64,000 nucleotides of DNA from Ruminococcus sp. XPD3002 (lineage in GTDB: Bacteria > Bacillota > Clostridia > Oscillospirales > Ruminococcaceae): NCBI GenBank assembly GCA_900119535.1, contig FPJT01000001.1, positions 162,367 through 226,366 on the forward strand. Reading direction: 5' to 3'. The translations under genes were made by a program, and so were the position numbers. This document shows positions 52,056-61,364 of the stretch, piece by piece. Positions within the stretch are counted from its first letter, which is position 1; each line of letters starts with the position of its first letter. The notes under the pieces are model-generated. The model ran no database searches. It was given only the letters and a program-made list of their open reading frames with translations, and was not told the origin of the DNA.

Positions 52056-54278
52056 TTATTTGTCCGCAAGATTTTTCTTGCGTTTCTTTTTTCTTGTTAT
52101 ACCGATAATAGCCGGGATGAAGAGTGCGAAAGTTCCGCCTCCTGCAACAGCAGCTGTTTTTACGAACTGCTCATCGCCTTTTCGCTCGGTGTACTTGATT
52201 TCGCTTCCGTCTCCGAGTATTTCAAGGAAAGCCTTGCCCTCGCTGTTGAATACGAGAAGCTTTGCATTTTCCGCACCATTGCTGCGAACTATCCTTACGT
52301 CCCTGCCGCCGAGGGATACATTTTCCCATTTTTTCAGCGGTCCGTTCTCGGATGCAGCTCTGTTGATGGTGATGACAGTCCTGTCGTCGGAACCCTGTTT
52401 CAGCCTGATATCATCCTTGCCGTCGGGGATGAAGATGAACTTGTCACTGCCTGCAAACCGCATGGTTGTGTTTATAGTGCCGCGTTTTTCGGTGTCTGTT
52501 ATATCACCGTCTCCGCTTATGCTTATAAGGAGCGAGTCTGTCTCGGCGCAGGAGAGAAAACTGCTGCTTTTTCCCGATTCAGCGAAGTCCATATAGCTTT
52601 GCAGGAGACTTTCGCCATCGAGACCGTTCACGGTATATGAATGACCGTACTGCGAGAACAATTCAGCCTTATCAAATGGCTGAGAGTCCTTTGGGGGAGT
52701 CAGGTCCTGAGAGCTGTGGAGATTGTGGATGCCTGCGTACTGAACAGAGCGCTTGTCGGAAAGAACGCCGTAGTATACGGCTTTTGCAGGTGAAAACGTG
52801 TAGGTGCAGACCTGTCTGTTCTCCTCGGAGAAATCGGCTGCCACAAGGTTCACGGCAGCACCGCCTGTACCTGCACCTGCGGCAATAAGTCCCCATTCTC
52901 CGCCGCCGTGTGAGGAAATGTAATTTTCCGCGGTATGCTTCATGTCCTTATAGAGCGCATATGGAGTTTTAAACACTCGCCTGTAGTCATCGTCTGCGGT
53001 CTCCGTATCATCGGGGATGTTTTCGCCGCTGTCCGCAGATATCAGCATGAGGTACTTTCTTCCGCCGTATTCAAGAGTACCGAGTATGTACTTCTGTTCG
53101 TCCACTGAAAACACCTCGAAGCTGTCACGGACTCCGCCTATATCGACGCAGGACTGCACTCCGAATACCGTATCCTCGGAAGCGTCTGTAATTAGCTTGG
53201 CAAGGGTGTACATCATGCTGTCGGAGTATAACTCGGGGTGGTCGAGGTCGGTGATGCAGAAGTCGTCAGGATCGATTTCGGTCTCGGCAGCGGTTATGTA
53301 CCTGTCAGGGTGATGACCTGCCCAGTCAAAGAGACTTTTGTATTCGTAGCTGTCGAAGAAACGTTTCTGACCTACTACAGAGGCGTTAGCATAGGTCAGC
53401 TTTGCATTGAAAATATCCGCACCTGTTATGAGCTGTCCCGGGATATCGGTAACAATATCGCTTCTGTTTATGATGTTTATGATGTTGCTGCAATCATTCT
53501 TTGTCAGCTCTCCCGAGGCGGTTGTCGGACTTGCATAGGTGTAAACGTAAATATCGTCCTGAGCTGTCTTGCCGAGGGAGAATTCGTCGCTGTCGAGGTA
53601 CGCTCCGAAGAGGTTTGCGCCTGCCGCACCGAGACTGTGTCCCGTTACGAGTATCTTGAGTTTATCTTCTTCGGCGGCTTTTGTGATATCAGGATTGTTT
53701 CTGATGTACGCATCCAGACCTTTTACGGCCTTGTTGCTGAAATCCGCAAAGCCCGAACCCGCCATTCCGCCGAGGTATGATGCGGCAAAAGCGGACATGA
53801 GGTCCTTGCTGACGTCTGTATCGTTTGTATCGTCCGTACCTCTGAAGGTGATAGCCATAAGTGTAGTATCGCCGAGCTTTTTGCTTACGATTGAGAATGC
53901 AAGGGAGTCATCAGCCATGCCTTCAGTCTTGTAGGGATCGTTTTTCTTGTGGGAGCTGTAGCTGAAAAAAGCAGTCTTATCCTCGGGAAAACCCAGTGCC
54001 TTGTAGGCATCCGAAATAAACGTGCCTTTTCCGCGGGTATCGGCAGTATCGTAAGCGGAACAGGCAAATGCCAGAGCGAGCATACCTATATCGTGATGAT
54101 AGACCGAGCTGTCCTGCAGAAACATTTTCTCATCGAGCTCAACATCCATGACTATGCGGTCGGTAGTGGTTATCTGTGCCGTTACAGGCTCATCGGCCTT
54201 TGCTGGTATGTTTGCGGCGGCAAAGGATGCAGTCAGAACGACCGAACTCGCCGCAGAGATGTATTTTTTTAATGCCAT
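52056..54278 (-). CDS. secreted, membrane-anchored class 3 lipase-like protein
   Basis: 740 residues: signal peptide (about 1-29), a lipase class 3 domain (about 60-360) with the nucleophile elbow VTGHSLGAAGA (Ser215) and FRGTDD before it, then a beta-rich region of about 330 residues and a C-terminal membrane helix (about 706-725) with a basic tail RKKKRKK. This puts the enzyme on the cell surface. The end looks like a sorting signal in layout but no LPxTG or NPxTN motif precedes the helix. Start: ATG at 54278 with GGAGG; the open frame beyond crosses the hairpin array and is not coding. Confidence 0.82.
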   Translation of the reverse strand: MALKKYISAASSVVLTASFAAANIPAKADEPVTAQITTTDRIVMDVELDEKMFLQDSSVYHHDIGMLALAFACSAYDTADTRGKGTFISDAYKALGFPEDKTAFFSYSSHKKNDPYKTEGMADDSLAFSIVSKKLGDTTLMAITFRGTDDTNDTDVSKDLMSAFAASYLGGMAGSGFADFSNKAVKGLDAYIRNNPDITKAAEEDKLKILVTGHSLGAAGANLFGAYLDSDEFSLGKTAQDDIYVYTYASPTTASGELTKNDCSNIINIINRSDIVTDIPGQLITGADIFNAKLTYANASVVGQKRFFDSYEYKSLFDWAGHHPDRYITAAETEIDPDDFCITDLDHPELYSDSMMYTLAKLITDASEDTVFGVQSCVDIGGVRDSFEVFSVDEQKYILGTLEYGGRKYLMLISADSGENIPDDTETADDDYRRVFKTPYALYKDMKHTAENYISSHGGGEWGLIAAGAGTGGAAVNLVAADFSEENRQVCTYTFSPAKAVYYGVLSDKRSVQYAGIHNLHSSQDLTPPKDSQPFDKAELFSQYGHSYTVNGLDGESLLQSYMDFAESGKSSSFLSCAETDSLLISISGDGDITDTEKRGTINTTMRFAGSDKFIFIPDGKDDIRLKQGSDDRTVITINRAASENGPLKKWENVSLGGRDVRIVRSNGAENAKLLVFNSEGKAFLEILGDGSEIKYTERKGDEQFVKTAAVAGGGTFALFIPAIIGITRKKKRKKNLADK

Positions 54279-54318
54279 CAGCTTTCCTCCCTTATTGTTG
54301 TTTGTATCATCCTTTTTC

Positions 54319-54327
54319 ATTATACCA
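54319..54327 (-). promoter_or_regulatory. extended -10 box for the lipase gene
   Basis: On minus TGGTATAAT: a perfect -10 with extended TG, about 35 nt before the lipase start. No clear -35. Confidence 0.5.
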
Positions 54328-54377
54328 TATAAGCGAAGCGATATGATATAATTGCCCGATATGCAGGGCGTTCCCTC

Positions 54378-54508
54378 TTTCAAAACAGTCCACCGGACTG
54401 TTTTGAAATTCACCCTTTGCGGGGCGCTTGATGTAATGTGGGACGCTGTCCCACACCCTGCCAAAGGCTCTGCCTTTGGAATCCGCTAAAGGGATGGTAT
54501 CCCTTTAG
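54378..54508. repeat. array of four perfect hairpins with 3-nt loops
   Basis: Four perfect inverted repeats: 54378-54408 (14-bp arms, loop ACC), 54438-54454 (7 bp, GCT), 54461-54479 (8 bp, TCT) and 54486-54508 (10 bp, GGT). The last three are separated by exactly 6 bp. No open frame fits. It looks like a mobile intergenic palindromic element of the REP/MITE kind or a structured RNA; I cannot name its family. Confidence 0.8.
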
Positions 54509-54734
54509 AATCCCCGAAAAATGACTTCAGGCTTTTTTTACAATCTCAATATAATGAATGCTATACATTCATTATATCATACCATATATATATGTGCAAT
54601 TCAATCAGGAAAAAGAAAAAAATAATTTTATAAGGCGTTAGCTGAGGGTAACAAATTGTTATACAGCCATAACATCGGAGTATAATTATATAGTGTTTGT
54701 TGACGCAAACTATTATTTTACGGAGTTGGTCACA

Positions 54735-55700
54735 TTGGAAAATATATGCGGATCGGAAACAGGATACGTAAGAGGATATGTCTCCGGAATCCGTGCCGGA
54801 AATGAAGTAATCAGCGGTATTTCCGTGGCTTTTGCGGAGTATGATACAGATAAGAAAGTCGGGGCCAAAAGCGGCGTACTGTCGGTAGATCACTGCCGTG
54901 AGGGAAGCCTTGATATAATATGCGGTGACCGTACATACCGTCTGTCCGCAGGTGATATATGTGTTAGTATATGCTTAGAGAAACGGTATGAGATAAGCCC
55001 TCAGAGCGGAAAATACAGCGGTGCGGCACTTCTCATCGATCCCGAAAAAGCTCCGCGGAACCTTTCATCTGTGATAGAGGATATAAACGTCAGCACCTCG
55101 GAACTGACAGAACGTTTCTCCGAACCGCTGATTCTCCGCAGGTCGAATACCGCAGAGCGCATATTTACCGAGCTTTACAGCATCCCCGAGGGAATAAGGA
55201 CTGCATTTACCAAAATAAAGGTGATAGAGCTGCTCCTTTATCTTTCCTGCATAGACACAAAACCCGAAAATACTGCAGGATGTACCCGTTCGCAGATAAG
55301 GCTTGCTGAACAGGTATCGCAGTACATATGCGAAAACACAGGCAGCAGGATGACTATAGCCGAACTTTCCGAGCTTTTCGGAGTTTCGCCCACACAGCTG
55401 AAAAACAGCTTCCGTGCAGTCTATGGTTCATCAGTATATTCATTTGTCCGCAAGCAGAAAATGCTCTCAGCCGCAAAGCTGCTGAAAGAGACGGACAGAA
55501 GTATACTTGATATTGCAGGCGAGTGCGGATACGATAACGGAAGCAAGTTCTCAAAGGCGTTCAGCAGCGTGATAGGAACTACTCCGAGCAGATACAGGCG
55601 TGAAAATTTTTTTACAGGTGAAATGTCAGATAATTACTTGAATCATAGTAAAGGAACGGCAGATAATACTCTTGCGGCAGATGCCGCAAAAAATGAGTAA
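54735..55700 (+). CDS. AraC family transcriptional regulator
   Basis: 321 residues: N-terminal ligand domain of about 200 residues, then two AraC helix-turn-helix motifs near the end, MTIAELSELFGVSPTQLKNSFRAVYG and ILDIAGECGYDNGSKFSKAFSSVIGTTPSRYRR. A polar tail of about 35 residues follows. Start: TTG at 54735 with GGAG 9 nt upstream; a -10 TATAAT at 54681-54686 puts transcription start near 54693, so the longer frame beginning there would have no leader. The upstream bases hold the hairpin array. It is 15 bp before a deacetylase gene. Confidence 0.85.
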   Translation: MENICGSETGYVRGYVSGIRAGNEVISGISVAFAEYDTDKKVGAKSGVLSVDHCREGSLDIICGDRTYRLSAGDICVSICLEKRYEISPQSGKYSGAALLIDPEKAPRNLSSVIEDINVSTSELTERFSEPLILRRSNTAERIFTELYSIPEGIRTAFTKIKVIELLLYLSCIDTKPENTAGCTRSQIRLAEQVSQYICENTGSRMTIAELSELFGVSPTQLKNSFRAVYGSSVYSFVRKQKMLSAAKLLKETDRSILDIAGECGYDNGSKFSKAFSSVIGTTPSRYRRENFFTGEMSDNYLNHSKGTADNTLAADAAKNE

Positions 55701-55715
55701 AGGCAGTTGTTGCCC

Positions 55716-56453
55716 ATGAGATACACTGCTTTAGCAGCAGGACTGCTTGCTGCTGCCGTAATACCAAACGGTGCAGTATATGCAGCGGATACGACAGTTA
55801 AAGGCTACGGTCAGGGCGTTGAGACAGATAGTCTGAACCGTCCTGTGGGAGCGACCGAATTCACCGACAGATACCGTGAACTCGGGGCAGTTGCGTTGTC
55901 CTCGGATGCGGACAGAGTGATACTGACCTTCGATCAGGGTTACGAGAACGGCTATACCGAAAAGATACTTGATACCCTCAAAGAAAAGAACGTGAAGGCG
56001 ATATTCTTCCTTACAGGCGATTATGCAAAAAAGGAAGAGTCCCTTGTCAGACGTATGATAAATGAGGGACATATCCTCGGAAACCACGGAATGAAGCATG
56101 CAAGTCTTCCTAAACTTTCGGACAGCGAAGCGGAAGATGAAATAATGTCGCTTCATAACTACGTCCTCAACAACTACGGTTACGAGATGCAGTATTTTCG
56201 GCCTCCCTGCGGAGAATACTCGGAACATGCCCTTGAAACGGTACAGAAATGCGGATACAAAACGGTATTCTGGAGCTTTGCCTATGTGGACTGGAAGACC
56301 GATCAGCAGCCTTCCCCCGATGAGGCAAGGAAAAAGCTCTCGGATTCAGCGCACGGCGGAGAGATACTCCTTCTGCACTCTGTATCAGCTACAAATGCGG
56401 AGATACTGGGAGATGTCATAGACGATCTCCGTGCAAAGGGTTTCAGGGTATAG
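55716..56453 (+). CDS. polysaccharide deacetylase, PdaA-like
   Basis: 245 residues: signal peptide (about 1-24) and a NodB-type deacetylase domain. Motif 1 reads LTFDQGYENGYT; PdaA has TFDNGYENG at this place, unlike the TFDDG of ordinary chitin deacetylases. Motif 2 NHGMKHASL gives the metal histidines and YFRPPCGEYS is motif 3. PdaA deacetylates muramic acid on the way to the spore cortex delta-lactam, so a sporulation or wall role is likely. ATG at 55716 chosen; TTG at 55707 is possible. Confidence 0.85.
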   Translation: MRYTALAAGLLAAAVIPNGAVYAADTTVKGYGQGVETDSLNRPVGATEFTDRYRELGAVALSSDADRVILTFDQGYENGYTEKILDTLKEKNVKAIFFLTGDYAKKEESLVRRMINEGHILGNHGMKHASLPKLSDSEAEDEIMSLHNYVLNNYGYEMQYFRPPCGEYSEHALETVQKCGYKTVFWSFAYVDWKTDQQPSPDEARKKLSDSAHGGEILLLHSVSATNAEILGDVIDDLRAKGFRV

Positions 56454-56498
56454 GACGCTTTTTAACGGATAATACCGCAGCTTGACTACAGCGATCAT

Positions 56499-56544
56499 AA
56501 GCCATAGTATTTCTGATGTGATATCGGGAGTGCTATGGCTTTTT
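56499..56544 (+). terminator. terminator after the deacetylase
   Basis: 9-bp AAGCCATAG/CTATGGCTT (56499-56507, 56533-56541) with a 25-nt loop and T run. Confidence 0.6.
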
Positions 56545-56569
56545 GCTGATATATCGACATATAAACTGT

Positions 56570-56602
56570 GCCCCGAAGCGTTAAAAGGCGTTTCGGGGCT
56601 TT
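56570..56602. terminator. bidirectional terminator
   Basis: 8-bp GCCCCGAA/TTCGGGGC (56570-56577, 56592-56599) between convergent genes, 13 bp from the stop of the GNAT gene. Confidence 0.7.
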
Positions 56603-56614
56603 GTGCGGTGCTTC

Positions 56615-57598
56615 CTATATGTTTTTTCTGTACAGTTCGGGAACAAAATCATAGTAGAGCGAGTGTATCTGCTCTGTTATCTCTTCAAATTCATCTTTTC
56701 TGAAATCCTTATCCGAACATATCACTTCAAGTTCAACATCATCGTAGTACAGATACCATCCTGTTGAGACCATTCCGTTATTGAGGTAAAAGTTTCTGCG
56801 GCGAATGCGGTTTTCCGGGTTATCACATTCCTCGTGTATCGACTCGATCTCAATAACGATCTGTTTATCACCGTAATAGTCCTTCAGGAGGTTGAATGTT
56901 CTGCTGCCGTAACCTTTGCAGCGGTGTTCGGGCGCTATTGCAAAATAGCCAAGATAAGCAAGCGATTTATATCTTCTGACGGAGAAAAAACCGATAAGTT
57001 TATCCATATGATAGATGCCTAATATATCAAGGTCGCCTTTATCGGATGCAAACAGATCATCGATAGAAGTAATCTGCTCTTCTGCAAAAGCGGTTTCGTT
57101 GATCCTGTCAAGTATTTCTTTGTCAGGGGAGTCCTTGCTCATTTTTCTGAGGGACATATCGCTGGTAAGCGACAATTTCAACAGCGGTACCCATTCATCT
57201 TCGATGAACCGTTCACCTGTCAGCTTGAATCCGTTTCTTTTATAAAATGCGATGCCGCGCTTGTTGTACTCCAATGCCCATAACCATGTGATCTTCAGTT
57301 CTTTTACGGCATATCCGAGCAATGCCGCACCGATACCGCAGCTCTGAAACTGCGGCTCGACATATAGTTTCACGAGTTCATCGCCGTTGACAAGAATCAT
57401 GCCTTTTACTACTCCGTCATCATAAACATAGGTGTTCTTAAGAGCGTCTGCATCGAAATCCTTTGCAACGTCGAACACATTCAGCTCTGAAAAATAAAAT
57501 GATTCGTTATGAAAGAATTGAAAAAAATTCATTCTGTAGTTTACCACGATCATTTCTGCGATTCGTGACAAATCGTTTTCTGTTGCTTTTCGTATCAT
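56615..57598 (-). CDS. protein with two GNAT acetyltransferase domains
   Basis: About 327 residues. Domain 1 (about 1-145) has LYVEPQFQSCGIGAALLGYA and a KRNGF end; domain 2 (about 165-300) has FAIAPEHRCKGYGSRTFNLL. Both contain the acetyl-CoA loop (Q/R-x-x-G-x-G/A). The substrate is unknown; they could be two active sites or one regulatory copy. Start: the promoter puts transcription start near 57634, so the ATG at 57610 or at 57598 is used; GGAG is better placed for 57598. Confidence 0.82.
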   Translation of the reverse strand: MIRKATENDLSRIAEMIVVNYRMNFFQFFHNESFYFSELNVFDVAKDFDADALKNTYVYDDGVVKGMILVNGDELVKLYVEPQFQSCGIGAALLGYAVKELKITWLWALEYNKRGIAFYKRNGFKLTGERFIEDEWVPLLKLSLTSDMSLRKMSKDSPDKEILDRINETAFAEEQITSIDDLFASDKGDLDILGIYHMDKLIGFFSVRRYKSLAYLGYFAIAPEHRCKGYGSRTFNLLKDYYGDKQIVIEIESIHEECDNPENRIRRRNFYLNNGMVSTGWYLYYDDVELEVICSDKDFRKDEFEEITEQIHSLYYDFVPELYRKNI

Positions 57599-57640
57599 AT
57601 CCTTTTTCATCTCCTGTACATCGTTTAATCGTTGAAACAA

Positions 57641-57669
57641 TTATATCATAGTGTCAAATCACTGTCAAC
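57641..57669 (-). promoter_or_regulatory. promoter for the GNAT gene
   Basis: On minus: -35 TTGACA (57664-57669), 17 bp, -10 TATAAT (57641-57646), all consensus. Confidence 0.9.
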
Positions 57670-57803
57670 AAATGAGGTAAGTTCTGCTTTGTATGCATTA
57701 TAGTGATGTGAATCGTCACAATTATGGAGCTTATAGTGCATATCAGCCTGATATCAACATGGAGAATGTTACAAATAAATTTCTTATATGGGTATATAAT
57801 ATA

Positions 57804-57832
57804 TTGACTTTGTAAAATTATCATGATATAAT
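57804..57832 (+). promoter_or_regulatory. promoter for the dockerin esterase
   Basis: -35 TTGACT (57804-57809), 17 bp, -10 TATAAT (57827-57832); leader about 95 nt. The 160 bp before it (57670-57803) are AT-rich with no gene. Confidence 0.85.
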
Positions 57833-57934
57833 TTAATTGCTGAATTATAGAAGTTTGCCTGTATCTGCGCTTTTTTGCGGATAAGGCAGCGGACCGTGAG
57901 GAACGGTTCGGGGAAAATAACAGGAGGAATAAAA

Positions 57935-60900
57935 ATGAGTCTGAAAAAAATGATAAGCGGACTTGCTTCGGCTGCACTTGCAGTCACTGCTTTTGCAGGT
58001 GCTTCAATTGCTCCGACGAATGTGGAGATAACGGCTGAGGCAGCAACGGTCACAGACTGGAAGTTCGATTTCGGAGGCGGCGGTACCGCAGGAGGCTACA
58101 CAGGCGTTTCGGCTTCGGACGGCTATAACGCAGGAAGAGGCTACGGCTTTGCGCAGACATATAACATGTCAAACGTTGGAGCTTCAGGCGGCGGAGCACT
58201 GAGCGATGCAGTACAGTTCAAGGATACGGGCAAGGGGAATACCTTCAATGTGGACCTTCCCAACGGACTGTATCAGGTAACGGTGATACTCGGAAATACG
58301 AACCGTACAAGCGTAAGAGCAGAGGGAATGCTCCAGCTCATAAACCTTACGGGCAACAACTGCTCCGAGACCTTCCAGATACCGATAACTGACGGTCAGC
58401 TCAATATACAGGCGGTTCCCGGAAAAGACGGCTATGCCTACACAATGAGCGCTCTGGAGATAAAGCAGATATCCTCTGATGCAACAATGAAGCCGACTAT
58501 CTGGCTCTGCGGTGATTCTACCGTATGCAACTACTATAACACTGCCGATACTGCTCAGCACGGCTGGGGACAGTTCCTCAAAGACTACCTCAGTGATAAG
58601 AAGTATGAAGTAAGGAACATGGCAGCAAGCGGTCAGTACGCAAAGGGATTTGTCGATGCAGGACAGTTCGATGCGATAGAATACTACGGCAAGCCCGGCG
58701 ATATATACATAATTTCCATAGGTATCAACGATATCAACTACTCCAATGCCACAGAATATAACAATGTAGTTACCGATATGGTAAAACGTGCAAAGGCAAA
58801 GGGAATGGAGGTTATCCTTGTAAAGCAGCAGGGACGCCGAGGCGATTTCCAGCGCAGTTCAAAGCTTCCGGGACGCTGGTTCGGCGGTGAGCTCGACAGT
58901 ATCGGTGCCGCACAGAATGTAAAGGTGCTGGACCTGTTCAACAAGTGGCAGGATTTCGGCTTCTCGGTCGGATATGAAGGAATGGCTTCATACTATGCTA
59001 TACAGGCAAACGGTGATAATGACGACCTTCATCAGAGCATGAAGGGTGCCAAGAAAATAGCGGAGATAATGGCTTCTATGCTGGAGCTTGGCTCATCCTC
59101 CTCACAGCCTGCAACAGAACCTCCTCAGCAGCAGTTCATAGCTCCCGAGGCAGGCGTCAGCTACATGATAAAAAACGTCAACAGCGGACTTTATATGGAC
59201 GTTGCGGACGGAAAGGCTGAAGAAGGCACGAACGTACAGCAGTGGGGAGCTTCAGGTCCCTCTGCAAACAATACATGGACATTCAAACAGGCAGTAGGCG
59301 AGTACTACTGGGTATACTCGAATGTAGGAGACGGAGCTACCTATATGCTTGATGTTACGGACGGAAGCAAGGACAATGGCACAAATATTGCTATCCGTAC
59401 CTCCAATGGCTACAGTTCACAGTATTTCAAGCTCCTTGACAACGGTGACGGTACGGTAACTATGCTTACACGCGCTTCAAGGGATGCAAGTGCAGTCGAG
59501 ATAATCAATGCGCTTACAGATAACGGCGCAAATGTGCAGCAGTGGGAGGTAAACGGTCACAATTGCCAGAAATGGATACTTGAAAAGACCGATTACGGTT
59601 CAGCACCTGTTATCGTGCCAACTGAAGCGCCCACCGAAGCACCTACCGAGCCGCCGACACAGGCTCAGCCAAAGCAGCGCAGAGTAGTCGGAGACGCAAA
59701 CGAGGACGGAGATGTAGGACTTCCTGATGCTCTTGCTATCCTCCAGTATATAGCTAACGCAAAAAAATACAGTCTTACTGAGCAGGGCATAATAAACGGC
59801 GATATTTTCAGCGACGGTCTCACCGCAGCTGATGCCCTGTACATACAGCAGGTAGATGCAGGAATACGTGAACTGCCTGTGGAAGAGGATATCCCCGCAC
59901 CCACAGAGCCTGCAACAGAACCGCCTCAGGAACCTTCCGAGAAGATGTATCTTGCGATAGATCAGCAGTGGGACAGCGGTATGACCGAGACCACCAATGA
60001 AGGATACACCGACCAGAGAGGCTATCTTAATCTTGATAATGCACTTGGTTCAAGCGTGATATTCAGCGTAGATGCTCCTACAGAGGGCAACTACATGACT
60101 CATATCCGCTTTGCCAACGGTTCAGCAAACGACAGAAGCATGAAGGTCATTGTAAACGGTGATACCAATGCTTACTGGATGCAGCCGTTCCCTTCCACAA
60201 GTGCGTGGACACAGTGGAACGAGTTCGGAATAGTTCTTCCTCTTAAGGCAGGAAATAACAGCATAAAGTTCGAGTCTGCAACATCCGAGGGCGGACCTAA
60301 CCTGGATTATATCACACTCAATCTGACCGATGAGCCTTACGCTGAGATATATCAGCCTTCACAGGAACCTGCAACACCTGTTTCGGATAAGCCTGTTGTT
60401 TATCTTGCAGGTGACTCTACGGTACAGACCTACGGTGAGAGATACAAGCCTCAGCAGGGTTGGGGATACTATCTCGGTAATTACTTCACTGATAATGTAA
60501 GCGTTTCTAATCAGTCCATGGCAGGTCGAAGCTCCAGAAAGTTCTATGAGGAAGGCAGATGGAAGACTATCGCAGATAGCCTCAAGAGCGGCGACTTTGT
60601 AATGATACAGTTTGCTATCAATGATGCAGGTGCGAACAATGCTGACAGATATGCTCCTACATGCGGAAATGTCGATAATCCTTCAAGCGGTTCATACGAG
60701 TGGTATATGACGCAGTATATCAAGGAGACCAAGGAAAAAGGTGCAACTCCGATACTTGTAACGACTACACTCGGAATGAAGGCTTATTCAAACGGCAGAT
60801 TTGTTAACAGCTACACCAACTACATTGATGCCTGCAAGGGACTTTCGAGAAAATACAACGTTCCTTGTATCGACCTCAACACTCTTATGGTGAACCACTA

Positions 60901-61069
60901 TAATGCTGTAGGTTATGATACAGCTAAGTCATATCACCTTATGGGTGCAGTTTCGGGTTCAACTGACGGAACTCACTTCTGTGAAAAGGGTGCAGATATC
61001 ATAGCAGGTATCGTTGCCAAGGACGTTAAGGATCAGGGCATAACAGGACTTGCACAGTACGTGAAATAA
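57935..61069 (+). CDS. cellulosomal double esterase: SGNH-RICIN-dockerin-CBM35-SGNH
   Basis: 1044 residues, secreted (signal about 1-36). Order: beta-rich N-domain (42-180); SGNH esterase 1 of the CE12/rhamnogalacturonan acetylesterase type (187-385; GDST 193-196, GIND 263-266, Asp363-His366); ricin-type beta-trefoil, CBM13-like (404-552); PTEAPTE linker; type I dockerin (583-648; VVGDANEDGDVGLPDAL and INGDIFSDGLTAADAL calcium loops); linker; CBM35-like module (670-803); SGNH esterase 2 (820-1040; GDST 826-829, DGTH 1011-1014). It probably removes acetyl groups from pectin or hemicellulose while bound to a scaffoldin cohesin. The dockerin is internal, not terminal. GGAGG precedes the ATG. Confidence 0.9.
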   Translation: MSLKKMISGLASAALAVTAFAGASIAPTNVEITAEAATVTDWKFDFGGGGTAGGYTGVSASDGYNAGRGYGFAQTYNMSNVGASGGGALSDAVQFKDTGKGNTFNVDLPNGLYQVTVILGNTNRTSVRAEGMLQLINLTGNNCSETFQIPITDGQLNIQAVPGKDGYAYTMSALEIKQISSDATMKPTIWLCGDSTVCNYYNTADTAQHGWGQFLKDYLSDKKYEVRNMAASGQYAKGFVDAGQFDAIEYYGKPGDIYIISIGINDINYSNATEYNNVVTDMVKRAKAKGMEVILVKQQGRRGDFQRSSKLPGRWFGGELDSIGAAQNVKVLDLFNKWQDFGFSVGYEGMASYYAIQANGDNDDLHQSMKGAKKIAEIMASMLELGSSSSQPATEPPQQQFIAPEAGVSYMIKNVNSGLYMDVADGKAEEGTNVQQWGASGPSANNTWTFKQAVGEYYWVYSNVGDGATYMLDVTDGSKDNGTNIAIRTSNGYSSQYFKLLDNGDGTVTMLTRASRDASAVEIINALTDNGANVQQWEVNGHNCQKWILEKTDYGSAPVIVPTEAPTEAPTEPPTQAQPKQRRVVGDANEDGDVGLPDALAILQYIANAKKYSLTEQGIINGDIFSDGLTAADALYIQQVDAGIRELPVEEDIPAPTEPATEPPQEPSEKMYLAIDQQWDSGMTETTNEGYTDQRGYLNLDNALGSSVIFSVDAPTEGNYMTHIRFANGSANDRSMKVIVNGDTNAYWMQPFPSTSAWTQWNEFGIVLPLKAGNNSIKFESATSEGGPNLDYITLNLTDEPYAEIYQPSQEPATPVSDKPVVYLAGDSTVQTYGERYKPQQGWGYYLGNYFTDNVSVSNQSMAGRSSRKFYEEGRWKTIADSLKSGDFVMIQFAINDAGANNADRYAPTCGNVDNPSSGSYEWYMTQYIKETKEKGATPILVTTTLGMKAYSNGRFVNSYTNYIDACKGLSRKYNVPCIDLNTLMVNHYNAVGYDTAKSYHLMGAVSGSTDGTHFCEKGADIIAGIVAKDVKDQGITGLAQYVK

Positions 61070-61077
61070 ACATCGTT

Positions 61078-61120
61078 TCGGGGGAAACCTTTCTGAGGAA
61101 AGGCTTCTCCCGATTTTTTT
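61078..61120 (+). terminator. terminator after the dockerin esterase
   Basis: About 15-bp stem with one mismatch (61078-61113) and seven T (61114-61120). Confidence 0.9.
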
Positions 61121-61212
61121 CGGTTTTTCTGCCTGCTTATCAATATGAAGCAAGGCAGTTTTTTAATATATTTATCCGACTTTTCCTATGGTGAAAATAT
61201 ACAAATTTCATA

Positions 61213-61228
61213 GTTAGAAGTTGCTAAC
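61213..61228. promoter_or_regulatory. feo operator candidate 1
   Basis: Inverted repeat GTTAG-N6-CTAAC, 46 bp before the -35 box. DtxR-family iron repressors bind palindromes containing GTTAG and CTAAC half-sites. Confidence 0.6.
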
Positions 61229-61273
61229 AAAAATAGGTTTTCAACAAAGTTGTCCGACGTTCGTTTTTATCAA

Positions 61274-61302
61274 TTGACATGCGGTCACTTCTGATATATA
61301 AT
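61274..61302 (+). promoter_or_regulatory. feo promoter
   Basis: Consensus -35 TTGACA (61274-61279), 17 bp, -10 TATAAT (61297-61302); transcription start near 61309. Confidence 0.92.
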
Positions 61303-61309
61303 GAGTTTA

Positions 61310-61325
61310 GTTAGAAAAATCTAAC
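61310..61325. promoter_or_regulatory. feo operator candidate 2
   Basis: A second GTTAG-N6-CTAAC, 97 bp from the first, placed right at the transcription start where a bound repressor would block initiation. Confidence 0.65.
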
Positions 61326-61364
61326 GATTTATAGACCATTTATTTGCGGTATAAGGAGGAAAAT

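Noticed and set aside
52056..52170. Sortase sorting signal at the end of the lipase
   Set aside because: Helix and basic tail are there, but no LPxTG, NPxTN or similar motif precedes the helix; a plain membrane anchor is the simpler reading.
54279..54464. N-terminal extension of the lipase
   Set aside because: The frame stays open, but a strong ribosome site and signal peptide begin at 54278, and the extension would have to read through perfect hairpins.
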